This document shows positions 26,491 through 35,998 of a stretch of 64,000 bases of DNA, piece by piece. The position numbers were made by a program, and so were the translations under genes. Under the pieces are notes generated by a model, which worked only from the letters and a program-made list of their open reading frames with translations, made no database searches and was not told where the DNA came from. Location: contig NZ_JAEUAW010000013.1 of assembly GCF_019511665.1 (NCBI RefSeq), forward strand, positions 55,683 through 119,682. The letters run 5' to 3'. Source of the stretch: Microbacterium jejuense. Lineage in GTDB: Bacteria > Actinomycetota > Actinomycetes > Actinomycetales > Microbacteriaceae. Positions within the stretch are counted from its first letter, which is position 1, and each line of letters opens with the position of its first letter.

Positions 26491-28875
26491 ATGCCCGATC
26501 GTCGCGTGCCGGGGCAGCCGCCCGCGGCATCCGTCGCGCGGCTGCTGCTGCGCCGGTCGTCGGCGCGTGCCGGACTGCTCGCGAGCGCGGCCGCCACCGT
26601 CGCGGTCGCCGTCGCCACGGCGTGCCTCGTGCTGGCGTGGCTGGGCCGGGCCGTCGCGGTCGCGGGCGACCCGCCGCCGCCGGGAGTGGATGCCGCCGAC
26701 GTCGCAGACCAGGTCGCCGCCGGCGCGGCCGCCCTCGCGTCGGCCGCCCCTGCGCTCGTCGTGCTTGTCGCGCTGCTGGCCGGCACGGCCGTCGCACAGC
26801 TCGCCCGGCTCATCGCCGCCGCACGGGAGCACGAGACCGCGACCGTCCGCGCGCGCGGATTCTCTCGCGCACAGGCCTGGACGACGGATGCCGCCGAGGG
26901 CGGTGCCGTCGCGCTCACCGGGTCGGCCGTCGGCCTGCTGGTCGCTGCCGCGGTGGCGGCGCTCGCCGGCGCCGGTCCGCTCGCGGGGCTCGCCGCGTGG
27001 CCGTGGGCGCTGGTGCTCGCCGCACTGCTCGCGGTCGTGTTCGCGGTCGCGCTGCGCCGTGGCGAAGGCCGACGCACGTCGGCGCGGGCGACGCGGGCCA
27101 CCACCGCGGCGGTCGTCGTGGTGCTGCTGCTGGCGACGGGCCTCGTGGTGTGGCAGCTTCCCCTGGCGCGGGGCGCGGGCTTCGACCCGATCGTCGCGGT
27201 CGCGCCCGCCGTCGTGCTGTCGGCCGGAGCCGTCGTCGCCCTCGCCGTCTTCGGGGCCGGGGCCGTCGCGTGGGCTCGGCCGGCGGCATCCGCTCCCGGG
27301 CTCGAACCGGGCTACCCCGCGCGGCAGGTCGCACGCCGCATCCCGATCTTCGCCGTCGCGGTGCTGCTGGTCGCGCTGACGGTGGCGCAGGCCGTGTTCA
27401 CGGCGGCGTACGGCGCGACCTGGACGGCCATGACCTCGGATTCCGCCGCGGTCCGTGCCGGCGCCGACCTGCGCGTCGACACGACGCCGCAGGCCGCCAC
27501 ACCCGCTCAGGTCGCCGATGCCGCGGCCGTTCCCGGCGTCAGCGCCGCCACCGGCGCCCTGACGACCGATGTCGAGGTCGGAGAGCTCGAGGCCCAGCTG
27601 GTGGCGGTGCCGGCGGCATCCCTCGACACCGTCGTGACCACCGCCGGCGGCCTCATCGACCCCGTCGCGCTCGAGGCGAGTGCCGACGGCGCCGTCACCG
27701 CCGATCCGGTGGAACTCGGGGATGCCGCCACCGCACTCCGCGTGACCGTCGAGGTCGCGGGACTCGACGGGGCGAGAGCGGTGCCGGTGCTGCTGTCGGC
27801 CGTCGTGCTGGACGCGACCGGCACGGCCGCCGTCGTGAGTCTCGCGGGAGACCCCGCGCCTGAAGGTCAGGGCCTCGTCTCGTACACCGCGCAGGGTGAA
27901 CTGCCGGACGGCACGGCGCCGTGGCGCCTGCTGGCCCTGCTGCTCGGCACGCCGCCGAGCCCGGTGCCGCCGCAGGTGTCGGTGGCGCTCACCGCGGTGG
28001 AGGCCGTGGGCGGCGCGGACCTCGACCTCGAGGGCAGCGCCTCGCTCACGGACGGGACGCGCGAGGCCGTGCTGTGGCTCGCCGACGACGGCACCGCGGC
28101 TGCCGGTGAACAGCCGCCGGTCGCCGCCGCCGTCACGCCCGCGCTCGCCGACAGGCTCGGAATCGGGGTGGGCGAGCAGCTGGAGTTCCGGTACTCGGGC
28201 GTGGGCCGCCGCGGCGTCGCCACCGTCGCATCCATCGTGGACGCCGTGCCGGGGACGACGGCCCCGTTCGCGCTCTTCGTGCCGATGGAGACGCTCCTCG
28301 TGTCGCAGCTGCAGCGCGGCACGTCGATCGTCCCGCCCGACGCGGTGTGGGCCGCCGGCGACACCGACGCCGACGATGCGTTCAGCGCCGCTCTCGGGGA
28401 CCGGCCCGTGGCCACCTCGGCCCCCGGCGTCACCGCCGAGGTCGTCGGCGCCCTGGTACCCGGGTGGTGGATCGCGACGATCGGCTCGGCCGTGCTGTCG
28501 CTGGTCGCGGCGCTCGCCATCGTGCAGACCCTCGCCATCGCGCGACGCCGGGAGCTCGGCGTGCTGCGCGTGGCCGGTGTCACGGCCTCCCGCCAGGCGC
28601 GCATGCGCGGCGCGGAGCTCGGCGGAGTGTTCGGCGCCGCCGTCGTGCTCGGCGCCGCCGCCGGCGTGCTGGTCTCGGTGCTGATCGTGCCGTCGCTCGT
28701 GCGGGCCGTGACCCCCGGCATCCTGTCGATCGCGGGCGGCGTCGAGATCGCCTGGCTGCCGCTGGGCGTCGCCGTGGCGGGCCTCGTGGTGGGCCTCGCC
28801 GCCATCGTGGCCGCGGCAGCAGCAGGGGTGCGCCGCGCCGCGCGCACCGCGACCGTGGGGGAGGAGGCGCGATGA
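26491..28875 (+). CDS. FtsX-like ABC permease (first of an exporter operon)
   Basis: 794 residues. Membrane segments lie near the N-terminus (about 28-55, 85-105, 140-160, 168-195, 212-232, 245-270), a further one at 298-318, then a large extracellular region, and a C-terminal group (about 650-680, 700-735, 750-780) containing the FtsX signature IARRRELGVLRVAGVTASRQARMRGAELGG in split form. The long extracytoplasmic domain is typical of MacB/LolC-like exporters that use mechanical force rather than a transmembrane channel. The ATG at 26491 follows GGAGG by about 10 nt. It overlaps the next permease gene by 4 bp. Two ATPase genes complete the operon. Substrate not predictable. Confidence 0.8.
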   Translation: MPDRRVPGQPPAASVARLLLRRSSARAGLLASAAATVAVAVATACLVLAWLGRAVAVAGDPPPPGVDAADVADQVAAGAAALASAAPALVVLVALLAGTAVAQLARLIAAAREHETATVRARGFSRAQAWTTDAAEGGAVALTGSAVGLLVAAAVAALAGAGPLAGLAAWPWALVLAALLAVVFAVALRRGEGRRTSARATRATTAAVVVVLLLATGLVVWQLPLARGAGFDPIVAVAPAVVLSAGAVVALAVFGAGAVAWARPAASAPGLEPGYPARQVARRIPIFAVAVLLVALTVAQAVFTAAYGATWTAMTSDSAAVRAGADLRVDTTPQAATPAQVADAAAVPGVSAATGALTTDVEVGELEAQLVAVPAASLDTVVTTAGGLIDPVALEASADGAVTADPVELGDAATALRVTVEVAGLDGARAVPVLLSAVVLDATGTAAVVSLAGDPAPEGQGLVSYTAQGELPDGTAPWRLLALLLGTPPSPVPPQVSVALTAVEAVGGADLDLEGSASLTDGTREAVLWLADDGTAAAGEQPPVAAAVTPALADRLGIGVGEQLEFRYSGVGRRGVATVASIVDAVPGTTAPFALFVPMETLLVSQLQRGTSIVPPDAVWAAGDTDADDAFSAALGDRPVATSAPGVTAEVVGALVPGWWIATIGSAVLSLVAALAIVQTLAIARRRELGVLRVAGVTASRQARMRGAELGGVFGAAVVLGAAAGVLVSVLIVPSLVRAVTPGILSIAGGVEIAWLPLGVAVAGLVVGLAAIVAAAAAGVRRAARTATVGEEAR

Positions 28876-31619
28876 CCCGCCGCGTCAGCACCCGTGCCCT
28901 GGTCGCCCACCACCTGCGCTCGCGCGCCGGCGGTTCGGGGATCGTCGCGGCGCTCGTGCTCGTGCTGTCGCTGCTCGCGACGGCCGCGCCGATCGCGCTC
29001 GGGATCGTGGGGGATGCCGCGCTGCGCGCACGCCTTGACGGGCTCCCCGCCGCGACGCGTGACGTCGTGTCGCAGAACCCCGGCGGGTTCCCCCAGCTCC
29101 CGGACGCGGGCGCACCCGGTTCCGAGACGCCGTACTCGACGGAGGAGGTGTGGGGACCGTTCGAGGCCGCGCTGGAGGGCATCCGCGCGGACGCGGACGC
29201 GCCGCTGCCCCGCATCCTCGAGCCGGCGCGGGCCGTCACGACGAGCAGCGACAACCAGGTGCTCGAGTCGCCGCGCACCCGCGAGGTCACGCTCGCCTTC
29301 GATCCCGACTACGAAGACGAGATCGAGATCGTGGAGGGACGGATGCCGGAGGCCGCGGCATCCCGTCTTCCGGCGCCCCCGCCCGAGCCGGGGGACGAGA
29401 CCACGCCGGTGCTGCAGAGCCGCATCGAGGTCGTCCTGTCGACCGACACCGCCGACGAGCTGGAGTGGGGGATCGGAGAGATCCGCACCGTCGGGCTGCC
29501 CGTGCGCCCCGTCGAGCTCGTCCTCGTCGGACTGTTCGAGCCCGTCGACGCCGACAGCGCCTACTGGCAGCACGTGCCGTCGGTGCTGACGCCGAAGGTG
29601 TTCGACGACGGCAACGGTCCGCGGAAGCTGACCGGCACGGCCTTCGCGCACCCCGCGTCGCTCGTCGCGGAGGGGCTCGTCGGCGCCTACGCGACCGTCG
29701 TCTGGTACGCCACCGACGCCGACGCGATCAGCCGCGACGACGCCGAGCAGACAGTTGCGGCCTTCACCCGGCTCACGTCGGTCTCGCACACCATCGCCTC
29801 GTCGAGCGGCGGCCCCGGCATCCTGAGCCTGCGATTCGATGCCGACATCACCGGCGAGATCGAACTCGCCCTCGCACAGGAGGCGTCGACCGCGGCGGTC
29901 ATGGCGATGCTCGTCGCCGGGCCCATCGGCGTCGCGGTGGCCGTGCTGGTGCTGGGATGCCGCCTGATCCTCGAGGGGCGCCGCCCCAGCCTGCGGCTGC
30001 TGTCGGCCCGAGGCGCCTCGACCGGCCAGCTGCGCGGACTGCTCGCCGTGGAAGGCGCGATCGCCGGCGCTGTGCCCGCGGTGCTCGGCGCGGTGGTCGC
30101 CGCCCTCGTGGGCACTCTCGTCTTCGGCGGGTCGCTCACGCTCGCGGGGTTCGTGCCCGCGCTGCTGCTGGCGCTCGCACCCATCGCGATCCTCGTGGTG
30201 CTCGCTCCCTCCGCCGCCGAACGGCAGGCTCGCGCCGACCTCGGCACGCGCGGCTCGCGGCTGCGGCTCATCGCCGAGGGCGTGATCGCCGGGCTCGCCG
30301 CGGTCGCACTCGTGCTGCTGTTCATCCGCGGCTACAGCGACGGCGTCGATCTGCTGATCGCCGCCACCCCGCTGCTGCTCGCGCTGGTGGCGTGCCTCGT
30401 CACGCTGCGCGTGTACCCCCTCCCGCTGCGCGCGGTGCTCGGCCGCGCACGTGCGTCCGCGGGCGCCGACGCGTTCCTCGGTGCGGCGCGGGCCCTGCGG
30501 GAGCCCTCGATCGGCCTCACCCCGGTGCTCGCGCTCGTCGTGGGCGTCTCGGTCGCCGTGTCGTCCGGCATCCTGCTGTCGGCGCTGCAGAGCGGCGTCA
30601 CCGACACCGCTCGCGCCCAGGTCGGCGCCGACGTGCGCATCACCGGGGGCACGTTCACGCGCGACCAGCTCGACCAGCTGGGCGGCGTCGACGGCGTCGC
30701 CGCGGTGACGGGCATCTCGGGCGCCGATCCGACGACGATCGACATCGACGGCGTCAAGCGCGCGACCTCGGTGTTCGTCGTGGACGCGGCCGACCTGAGC
30801 GCCGTGCAGGGCGACGGACCCGGGATGCTGCCGCCGGGCGTCTCGCTCGAACCGGGCGGCGGAAGGATGCCGATCGTCGTGGCCGGCGCCACGGCCGACC
30901 TGATCGGCGACACCGACAAGATCGACGTGGGCGGCGTCGATGCGGAGGTCGTCGGCGTCACCCGCGGGCCGGTGCCCGTGGGCGTCCGCGAGAACTGGGT
31001 GGCCCTGGACTCCTCCTACGCCGCGGACGTTCTCGGCCGCGACCCGAGCGACCGCACGGTGCTCGTGCGCCTCGACGACGGCGTCGCGCTCGCCGACGTG
31101 CAGGACGACCTCGCGGCCGTCCTCGGCGACGCGGTCACGTTCGCCACCCCCGACGGGATCGCCGCCGGCATCGAGTCGGGCCCCGCCGTGCAGGGCGTGC
31201 GGTGGGCGCTGCTGGCGGCGACCGCGGTCGCCGCGCTGCTGAGCGCCCTCGCGATCGTCATGACCCTCGCCCTGGCCTCCGCGGCCCGCGCGCGCGTCCT
31301 CGCGCTGCTGCGCACGCTGGGCGCCCCCCGCCGGGCGGCGACGTCCTTGGCACTGTGGGAGATCGGCCCGCCCGCGATCGCCGCGGTCGTCGCGGGCACG
31401 CTGTTCGGGCTGCTCGTGCCGCTCGTCGTGCTGGCGGCGGTCGACCTGCGCCCGTTCACCGGATCGTCGGTGGCCCCCGCGTACCAGGTCGATCCCGGCA
31501 TCCTGCTGCTCACCCTTGGCGGGTTCCTCGCCCTCGCCGTGCTGCTCACCGCGATCGCGCTGTTCGTGTCGCGGCGCATCCGCGCCGCGGGCGCGCTGCG
31601 CACCGTGGAGGAAGGATAG
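28872..31619 (+). CDS. FtsX-like ABC permease (second)
   Basis: 915 residues. One N-terminal membrane span (about 22-45) is followed by a large extracellular domain (46-340), several spans (345-540), a second extracellular domain (about 570-765) and a C-terminal FtsX group (775-910). VLALLRTLGAPRRAATSLALWE is the cytosolic loop expected to contact the ATPase. Two extracytoplasmic domains suggest an internally duplicated FtsX architecture (10-TM type) seen in lipoprotein- or peptide-handling exporters. The ATG overlaps the previous stop (ATGA), and the ATPase gene begins 4 bp after its own stop, with GAGGAAGGATAGG as ribosome binding site. It is part of one tight four-gene operon, 26491-33470. 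Confidence 0.8.
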   Translation: MTRRVSTRALVAHHLRSRAGGSGIVAALVLVLSLLATAAPIALGIVGDAALRARLDGLPAATRDVVSQNPGGFPQLPDAGAPGSETPYSTEEVWGPFEAALEGIRADADAPLPRILEPARAVTTSSDNQVLESPRTREVTLAFDPDYEDEIEIVEGRMPEAAASRLPAPPPEPGDETTPVLQSRIEVVLSTDTADELEWGIGEIRTVGLPVRPVELVLVGLFEPVDADSAYWQHVPSVLTPKVFDDGNGPRKLTGTAFAHPASLVAEGLVGAYATVVWYATDADAISRDDAEQTVAAFTRLTSVSHTIASSSGGPGILSLRFDADITGEIELALAQEASTAAVMAMLVAGPIGVAVAVLVLGCRLILEGRRPSLRLLSARGASTGQLRGLLAVEGAIAGAVPAVLGAVVAALVGTLVFGGSLTLAGFVPALLLALAPIAILVVLAPSAAERQARADLGTRGSRLRLIAEGVIAGLAAVALVLLFIRGYSDGVDLLIAATPLLLALVACLVTLRVYPLPLRAVLGRARASAGADAFLGAARALREPSIGLTPVLALVVGVSVAVSSGILLSALQSGVTDTARAQVGADVRITGGTFTRDQLDQLGGVDGVAAVTGISGADPTTIDIDGVKRATSVFVVDAADLSAVQGDGPGMLPPGVSLEPGGGRMPIVVAGATADLIGDTDKIDVGGVDAEVVGVTRGPVPVGVRENWVALDSSYAADVLGRDPSDRTVLVRLDDGVALADVQDDLAAVLGDAVTFATPDGIAAGIESGPAVQGVRWALLAATAVAALLSALAIVMTLALASAARARVLALLRTLGAPRRAATSLALWEIGPPAIAAVVAGTLFGLLVPLVVLAAVDLRPFTGSSVAPAYQVDPGILLLTLGGFLALAVLLTAIALFVSRRIRAAGALRTVEEG

Positions 31620-31623
31620 GACC

Positions 31624-32688
31624 ATGGCGGTTCGACAGGCCCGACAGGCTCCCACGGCTGCCCCGCCGCGCGTGGGGGCACCCGACGCCGACATCCTGTG
31701 CGTCGATCTCGTGCGCATCTTCAAGGTCGCTTCCGCCAGCGGTCCCGGCGTCGAGGTGCAGGCGCTCCAGGGGCTGAACCTGCGCGTCGATCCGGGCGAG
31801 CTGGTCGCCGTGGTCGGCGCCTCCGGATCCGGCAAGTCCACGCTCCTGTCGATCCTGTCGAGCCTCGACCAGCCCACCGCCGGCGTCGCCTGGGTCGCCG
31901 GCCACGACCTGCTCACCATGACGGAGAAGGAGCGGGTCGTCTTCCGCCGTCACAGCGTCGGATTCGTGTGGCAGCAGACCTCGCGCAACCTGCTGCCGTA
32001 CCTGTCGGCGAGCGAGAACGTCGCAGCCGCCCTCGCGATCCCCGGTCAGGTGCGGGGCACGAGCGCGCGTCAGGCGCGCGTCGCGGAGCTGCTCGACCTG
32101 CTCGAGGTGTCGCACTGCGCCGAGCGCCGCCCCGGCGAGATGTCGGGCGGCGAGCAGCAGCGCGTCGCGATCGCCGTCGGCATCGCGAACGAGCCGCGCG
32201 TGCTGCTGGCCGACGAGCCCACCGGCGAGCTCGACGACACGGCGAGCGTCCACGTGCTCGAGGCGATGCGCTCGGTCAACCGCGAGCTCGGCGTGACGAC
32301 GCTCATCGTGACCCACGACCCCGCCGTCTCGGAGCACGTCGCGCGCACCGTGCAGATCCGCGACGGCCGCACCTCGACCGAGGTGCTGCGCTCGACGCGG
32401 CTCGACGAGCACGGCGCCGAGCAGCACGTCGCCGAGGAGTACGCCGTGCTCGACCGCGTCGGCCGCCTGCAGCTGCCCGACGAGTTCGTCACCGCGCTCG
32501 ATCTGCGCGAGCGCGTGCGGCTCGCCCTCGAGCCCGACCACGTCGGGGTGTGGCCCGGGCAGCAGCAATCGGCAGAGGCTTCGGTCGTTGAGCGAGCGGG
32601 GAACGAGCGAGACGAGACGCCTGGGCCGCACGACGAACCCCGGCCTGCGGCATCCACTCCCGAACCCGACCCTGAGGACCCGTCATGA
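31624..32688 (+). CDS. ABC exporter ATPase, MacB-like, with repeat-derived tail
   Basis: 354 residues. Nucleotide-binding domain about 25-255: Walker A GASGSGKST, signature MSGGEQQ, Walker B LLADEPT, and LIVTHDP. Residues about 256-317 are an extra C-terminal domain seen in some MacB-type ATPases (FVTALDLRERVRLALEPDHVGVW in two parts). The last 35 residues (from SAEASVVERAGNERDETPG) have no counterpart in the family and are encoded partly by an R1 repeat arm at 32581-32620. The stop codon lies 4 bp into the next ATPase gene, so the tail also preserves coupling. It works with the two FtsX-like permeases upstream; two different ATPases suggest a heterodimer. Confidence 0.85.
   Translation: MAVRQARQAPTAAPPRVGAPDADILCVDLVRIFKVASASGPGVEVQALQGLNLRVDPGELVAVVGASGSGKSTLLSILSSLDQPTAGVAWVAGHDLLTMTEKERVVFRRHSVGFVWQQTSRNLLPYLSASENVAAALAIPGQVRGTSARQARVAELLDLLEVSHCAERRPGEMSGGEQQRVAIAVGIANEPRVLLADEPTGELDDTASVHVLEAMRSVNRELGVTTLIVTHDPAVSEHVARTVQIRDGRTSTEVLRSTRLDEHGAEQHVAEEYAVLDRVGRLQLPDEFVTALDLRERVRLALEPDHVGVWPGQQQSAEASVVERAGNERDETPGPHDEPRPAASTPEPDPEDPS
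32581..32620 (+). repeat. R1 repeat arm within an ATPase gene
   Basis: TCGGTCGTTGAGCGAGCGGG followed by GAACGAGCGAGACGAGACGC matches the left arm of R1. It is translated as the segment VVERAGNERDETPG near the C-terminus of the ATPase. Confidence 0.75.
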
Positions 32689-33470
32689 CCCTCGCGCTGC
32701 GCGGAGAGAAGCTCAGCCGCACGTTCTCGTCGGCCGCGGGCGACGTGCACGCGTGCGTCGACATCGACATCGAGGTGGCCGCCGGCGAGCTCGTCGTGGT
32801 GCGCGGCGCGTCCGGCGCCGGCAAGACGACGTTGCTGAACCTGCTGGGCGGACTCGACGCGCCGACGTCGGGCAAGGTCTGGATCGGCGACGTCGAGGCG
32901 ACCGCGCTCGACGAGGACGCCCTCGCGGCGCTGCGGCGGGAGCGGCTGGGGTTCGTGTTCCAGTCGTTCGGGCTCATCCCGATCCTGTCGGCCGCCGAGA
33001 ACGTCGAGCTGCCGCTGCGCATCGCGAAGACGCCGCCCGCCGAGCGCGACGCCCGCGTGGCCGAGGCGCTGAAGCTCGTCGGCCTCGCCGACCACGCGGC
33101 GCAGCGGCCGACCGAGCTGTCGGGCGGCCAGCAGCAGCGTGTCGGCATCGCCCGCGCGATCGCCGTGCGCCCGCACGTGCTGATCGCCGACGAGCCGACC
33201 GGCCAGCTCGACTCGCGCACCGCCGCGACCGTCATGGACCTCATCAGCGACCTCGTCCATTCGCAGGGCCTCGCCGCCGTCGTCTCGACCCACGACCCGC
33301 TGCTCGTGCAGCGCGCCGACCGGGTCATCGAGCTGCACGACGGCCGCGTCACGTCCGTGACCGGCGGATCCCTGGATGCCGTCGGCGCGGCTCCCGAGAC
33401 GCCCGGGGCCGACGAGCCGCACGCTCCGCGCACGCGCGCCGAGGCGAGGGAGCAGCGTCAAGGCCACTGA
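32685..33470 (+). CDS. ABC exporter ATPase, MacB-like (second)
   Basis: 261 residues; nucleotide-binding domain with Walker A GASGAGKTT (near 45), Q-loop VFQSFGLIP, signature LSGGQQQRVGIARAIA, Walker B VLIADEPTGQLDSRT and switch VVSTHDP. It closely follows the LolD/MacB pattern. The short C-terminal tail (APETPGADEPHAPRTRAEAREQRQ) is charged and probably disordered. It overlaps the first ATPase by 4 bp. Being the last gene of the four-gene operon, it is followed directly by the 900-bp R1 array, and I see no separate terminator hairpin before the array; the array itself could act as one. Confidence 0.88.
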   Translation: MTLALRGEKLSRTFSSAAGDVHACVDIDIEVAAGELVVVRGASGAGKTTLLNLLGGLDAPTSGKVWIGDVEATALDEDALAALRRERLGFVFQSFGLIPILSAAENVELPLRIAKTPPAERDARVAEALKLVGLADHAAQRPTELSGGQQQRVGIARAIAVRPHVLIADEPTGQLDSRTAATVMDLISDLVHSQGLAAVVSTHDPLLVQRADRVIELHDGRVTSVTGGSLDAVGAAPETPGADEPHAPRTRAEAREQRQGH

Positions 33471-33482
33471 CGCGGCGTTGCC

Positions 33483-34350
33483 GGTCGTTGAGCGGAGCGC
33501 GCTCTAGCGCGCGCAGACGAAACGCGGTCTGGCTCGAGGTCGTCCGTGCGGTCGGGGCGTTTCGTCTCGCTCGTTCCTCGCTCGCTCAACGAGCGGGGGG
33601 TCGTGGTCGTTGAGCGGAGGGCGCTCTGGCGCGCGCACAGGGAGCTCGCTTGCGGAACGACCGGGGGTCGTGGTCGTTGAGCGGAGCGCGCTCTAGCGCG
33701 CGCAGACGAAACGCGGTCTGGCCCGAGGTTGTCCGTGCGGTCGGGGCGTTTCGTCTCGCTCGTTCCTCGCTCGCTCAACGAGCGGGGGGTCGTGGTCGCT
33801 GAGCGGAGGGCGCTCCGGCGCCCGGGGACGAAACGCGGCCTGGGACGAGGTCGTCCGTGCGGTCGACGCGTTTCGTCTCGCTCGTTCCTCGCTCGCTCAA
33901 CGACCGGGGGTCGTGGTCGTTGAGCGGAGGGCGCTCTGGCGCGCGCAGACGAAACGCGGTCCTGGCAGGAGGCCGTCCGTGCGGTCGGGGCGTTTCGTCT
34001 CGCTCGTTCCTCGCTCGCTCAACGAGCGGGGGTGGTGGTCGTTGAGCGGAGGGCGCTCTGGCGCCCGCAGACGAAACGCGGTCTGGCACGAGGTTGTCCG
34101 TGCGGTCGGGGCGTTTCGTCTCGCTCGTGCCTCGCTCGCTCAACGAGCGGGGGTGGTGGTCGTTGAGCGGAGGGCGCTCTGGCGCCCGCAGACGAAACGC
34201 GGTCTGGCACGAGGTCGTCCGTGCGGTCGGGGCGTTTCGTCTCGCTCGTTCCTCGCTCGCTCAACGACCGGGGGGTCGTGGTCGTTGAGCGGAGGGCGCT
34301 CTGGCGCCCGGAGACGAAACGCGGTCTGGAACGGGGGCGCCGGCGAGACG
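33483..34350. repeat. Large R1 array, about six full and two partial units
   Basis: Units of about 110-120 bp start near 33483, 33672, 33793, 33913, 34037 and 34158, with truncated units at about 33605 and 34278. Each full unit has a left arm (TCGTTGAGCGGAG to GACGAAACGC), a spacer containing GTCCGTGCGGTCGGGG, and a right arm (GCGTTTCGTCTCGCTCG to GCTCAACGA) complementary to the left. Each can fold into one long imperfect hairpin. It fills the 926-bp gap 33471-34396, with no gene visible. Confidence 0.9.
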
Positions 34351-34396
34351 AAGCGTGGCATGCGAGACCGGAAGCACGCAGCACGGCGGTGCGAGG

Positions 34397-35911
34397 ATGG
34401 ATGCCGTGACCGACCCCGTTCCGGAACCCCTGCAAGAACTCGTCGCCCACGCTCGCGACACCCGCGTGGTGGTCGTCGGCGGCGGCATCGCAGGGCTCGT
34501 GGCGGCCTGGGAGTGCGCCAAGGTCGGCATGGCCGTCACGCTGGTGGAGGCATCCCCGCGGCTCGGCGGCGTGATCGGCACCGTCGAGACGTCGGGACTG
34601 CGCCTGGACGTCGGCGCGACGTGCTGGTCCGCCCGCGGCGGAGCCGTGCGGAGGCTCATCGACGAGGTGCTGCCGGATGCCGTCGTCGTGCGTCCTCGTG
34701 ACGACAGCGCGTGGATCGCCGGACTCGGCAAGGGCGCAGCGGCCCCGCTGCCGCCTGACACGCTGCTGGGCATCCCTGCGAACCCGTGGGACGAGCGCGT
34801 CCGCCGCATCATCGGATGGGGCGGGACGTGGCGCGCCTATCTCGACCGCCTGCGTCCACCGCTCACGATCGGCTCCGAGCACAGCCTCGGCCGCCTCGTG
34901 ACGCGCCGCATGGGCGAGAAGGTGCGCGACCGCCTGGTCGCGCCGCTCAGCGTCGACCGGTTCGGCCTCGACCCCGACGATGTCGACGTCGAGGTCGCCG
35001 CGCCTGGGCTCAATCCCGCGCTCACGCGCACCGGCTCGCTGGGCGGCGCCGTCGCCGACCTGCTCACCGACGCCCCGGGCTCGTCGGTGGAAGGGCTGGA
35101 CGGAGGGATGCCGCAGCTCGTCGCCGCGCTGAACGCGCGTCTGGCGGACCGGGGCGTCGTCGTGCACACGTCCACCCGCGCGACAGGCCTCGTCCGCGAC
35201 GGCGGGCAGTGGACGGTGGTGCTCGCCCCGACCGCCGCGCACCAGGCCGACGCGCCGGACGCCGAGGATGCACCGGCCGTGCCCGCCGAACTCTCCGCGG
35301 ACGCCGTGGTCGTCGCCACCGATGAGGGCGCAGCGCGCACCTTCCTCGGCGCGGCGGTCGACGACCCGGAGTTCACCGCCGCCGCGCCGGCGGGCATCGC
35401 CCGCGAGGTCGTGACGCTCGTCGTGGATGCCCCGGCCCTCGACGCGGCACCGCGCGGCGCGCACGTCCACGCCGTCCCGGGCTCGGGCGCAGCGACCGGG
35501 CTCGTGCACGAGACGGCGCGGTGGGAGTGGCTCGCGCGTGACGCGGGTGCAGGCCGCCACGTCGTGCGGGTCGCCTTCGGCGCTCCCGGCGCCGCGCCGG
35601 CCACCGCCGGGCTCGACGACACCGCGGCGTTCACGCTGGCTGCGCGGGAGGCATCCACTCTTCTCGGTGTGTCCGTCGAGCGCGTCGTCGCCGCGCACCG
35701 CGACCGCTTCACGCTGGTCCCGCCGGTCTCCGCGCGAGGGCACCAGGAACGGGCGGCCGCGGTGCGGGCGGTCGTGGCGAAGGCGCGCGGGCTCGCGGTG
35801 GTGGGCGCCTGGATCGCCGGCAGCGGGCTGGCGCAGGTGGCGGCGGACGCGCACGCGGAGGCGGACCGCCTCCGACGCGGAGCGCTGTGGGGCGACGGAT
35901 CCCACGCCTGA
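34397..35911 (+). CDS. FAD-dependent oxidoreductase, protoporphyrinogen-oxidase-like
   Basis: 504 residues. The dinucleotide-binding motif VVVVGGGIAGLVAAWE near 25 and the following LVEASPRLGGVIGTVE are typical of the amine oxidase/protoporphyrinogen oxidase (HemY) superfamily. Middle signals include SLGRLVTRRMGEKVRDRLVAP, EGLDGGMPQLVAAL and, at the end, GAWIAGSGLAQVAADAHAEA. HemY oxidises (co)proporphyrinogen to porphyrin at the membrane. The hemD gene 1.3 kb downstream supports a haem link, but other haem genes are absent here and another FAD amine oxidase is not excluded. The start is ambiguous: ATG at 34397 or GTG at 34406, both after a GAGG. It begins 45 bp after the R1 array. Confidence 0.65.
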   Translation: MDAVTDPVPEPLQELVAHARDTRVVVVGGGIAGLVAAWECAKVGMAVTLVEASPRLGGVIGTVETSGLRLDVGATCWSARGGAVRRLIDEVLPDAVVVRPRDDSAWIAGLGKGAAAPLPPDTLLGIPANPWDERVRRIIGWGGTWRAYLDRLRPPLTIGSEHSLGRLVTRRMGEKVRDRLVAPLSVDRFGLDPDDVDVEVAAPGLNPALTRTGSLGGAVADLLTDAPGSSVEGLDGGMPQLVAALNARLADRGVVVHTSTRATGLVRDGGQWTVVLAPTAAHQADAPDAEDAPAVPAELSADAVVVATDEGAARTFLGAAVDDPEFTAAAPAGIAREVVTLVVDAPALDAAPRGAHVHAVPGSGAATGLVHETARWEWLARDAGAGRHVVRVAFGAPGAAPATAGLDDTAAFTLAAREASTLLGVSVERVVAAHRDRFTLVPPVSARGHQERAAAVRAVVAKARGLAVVGAWIAGSGLAQVAADAHAEADRLRRGALWGDGSHA

Positions 35912-35928
35912 CGCTCGATGTCAAGTGG

Positions 35929-35944
35929 ATGCCGGAATCGGCAT
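35929..35944 (+). terminator. Small hairpin ATGCCG-gaat-CGGCAT
   Basis: A 6-bp stem with a GAAT loop, 17 bp after the oxidoreductase stop. It is short for a terminator; it may only be another instance of the common GGATGCC/GGCATC words. Confidence 0.3.
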
Positions 35945-35998
35945 ACAGGGCTACCCTGGGGAGGGTCGTCAGGTGCACACCGAGTGTGAGGAGACCCC

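Noticed and set aside
33483..34350. Small genes in the R1 array (several open frames of 60-190 codons)
   Set aside because: All are repeat translations (RFVSLVPRSLN-like) without ribosome binding sites or similarity; R1 is counted as coding only where it extends a recognised gene.
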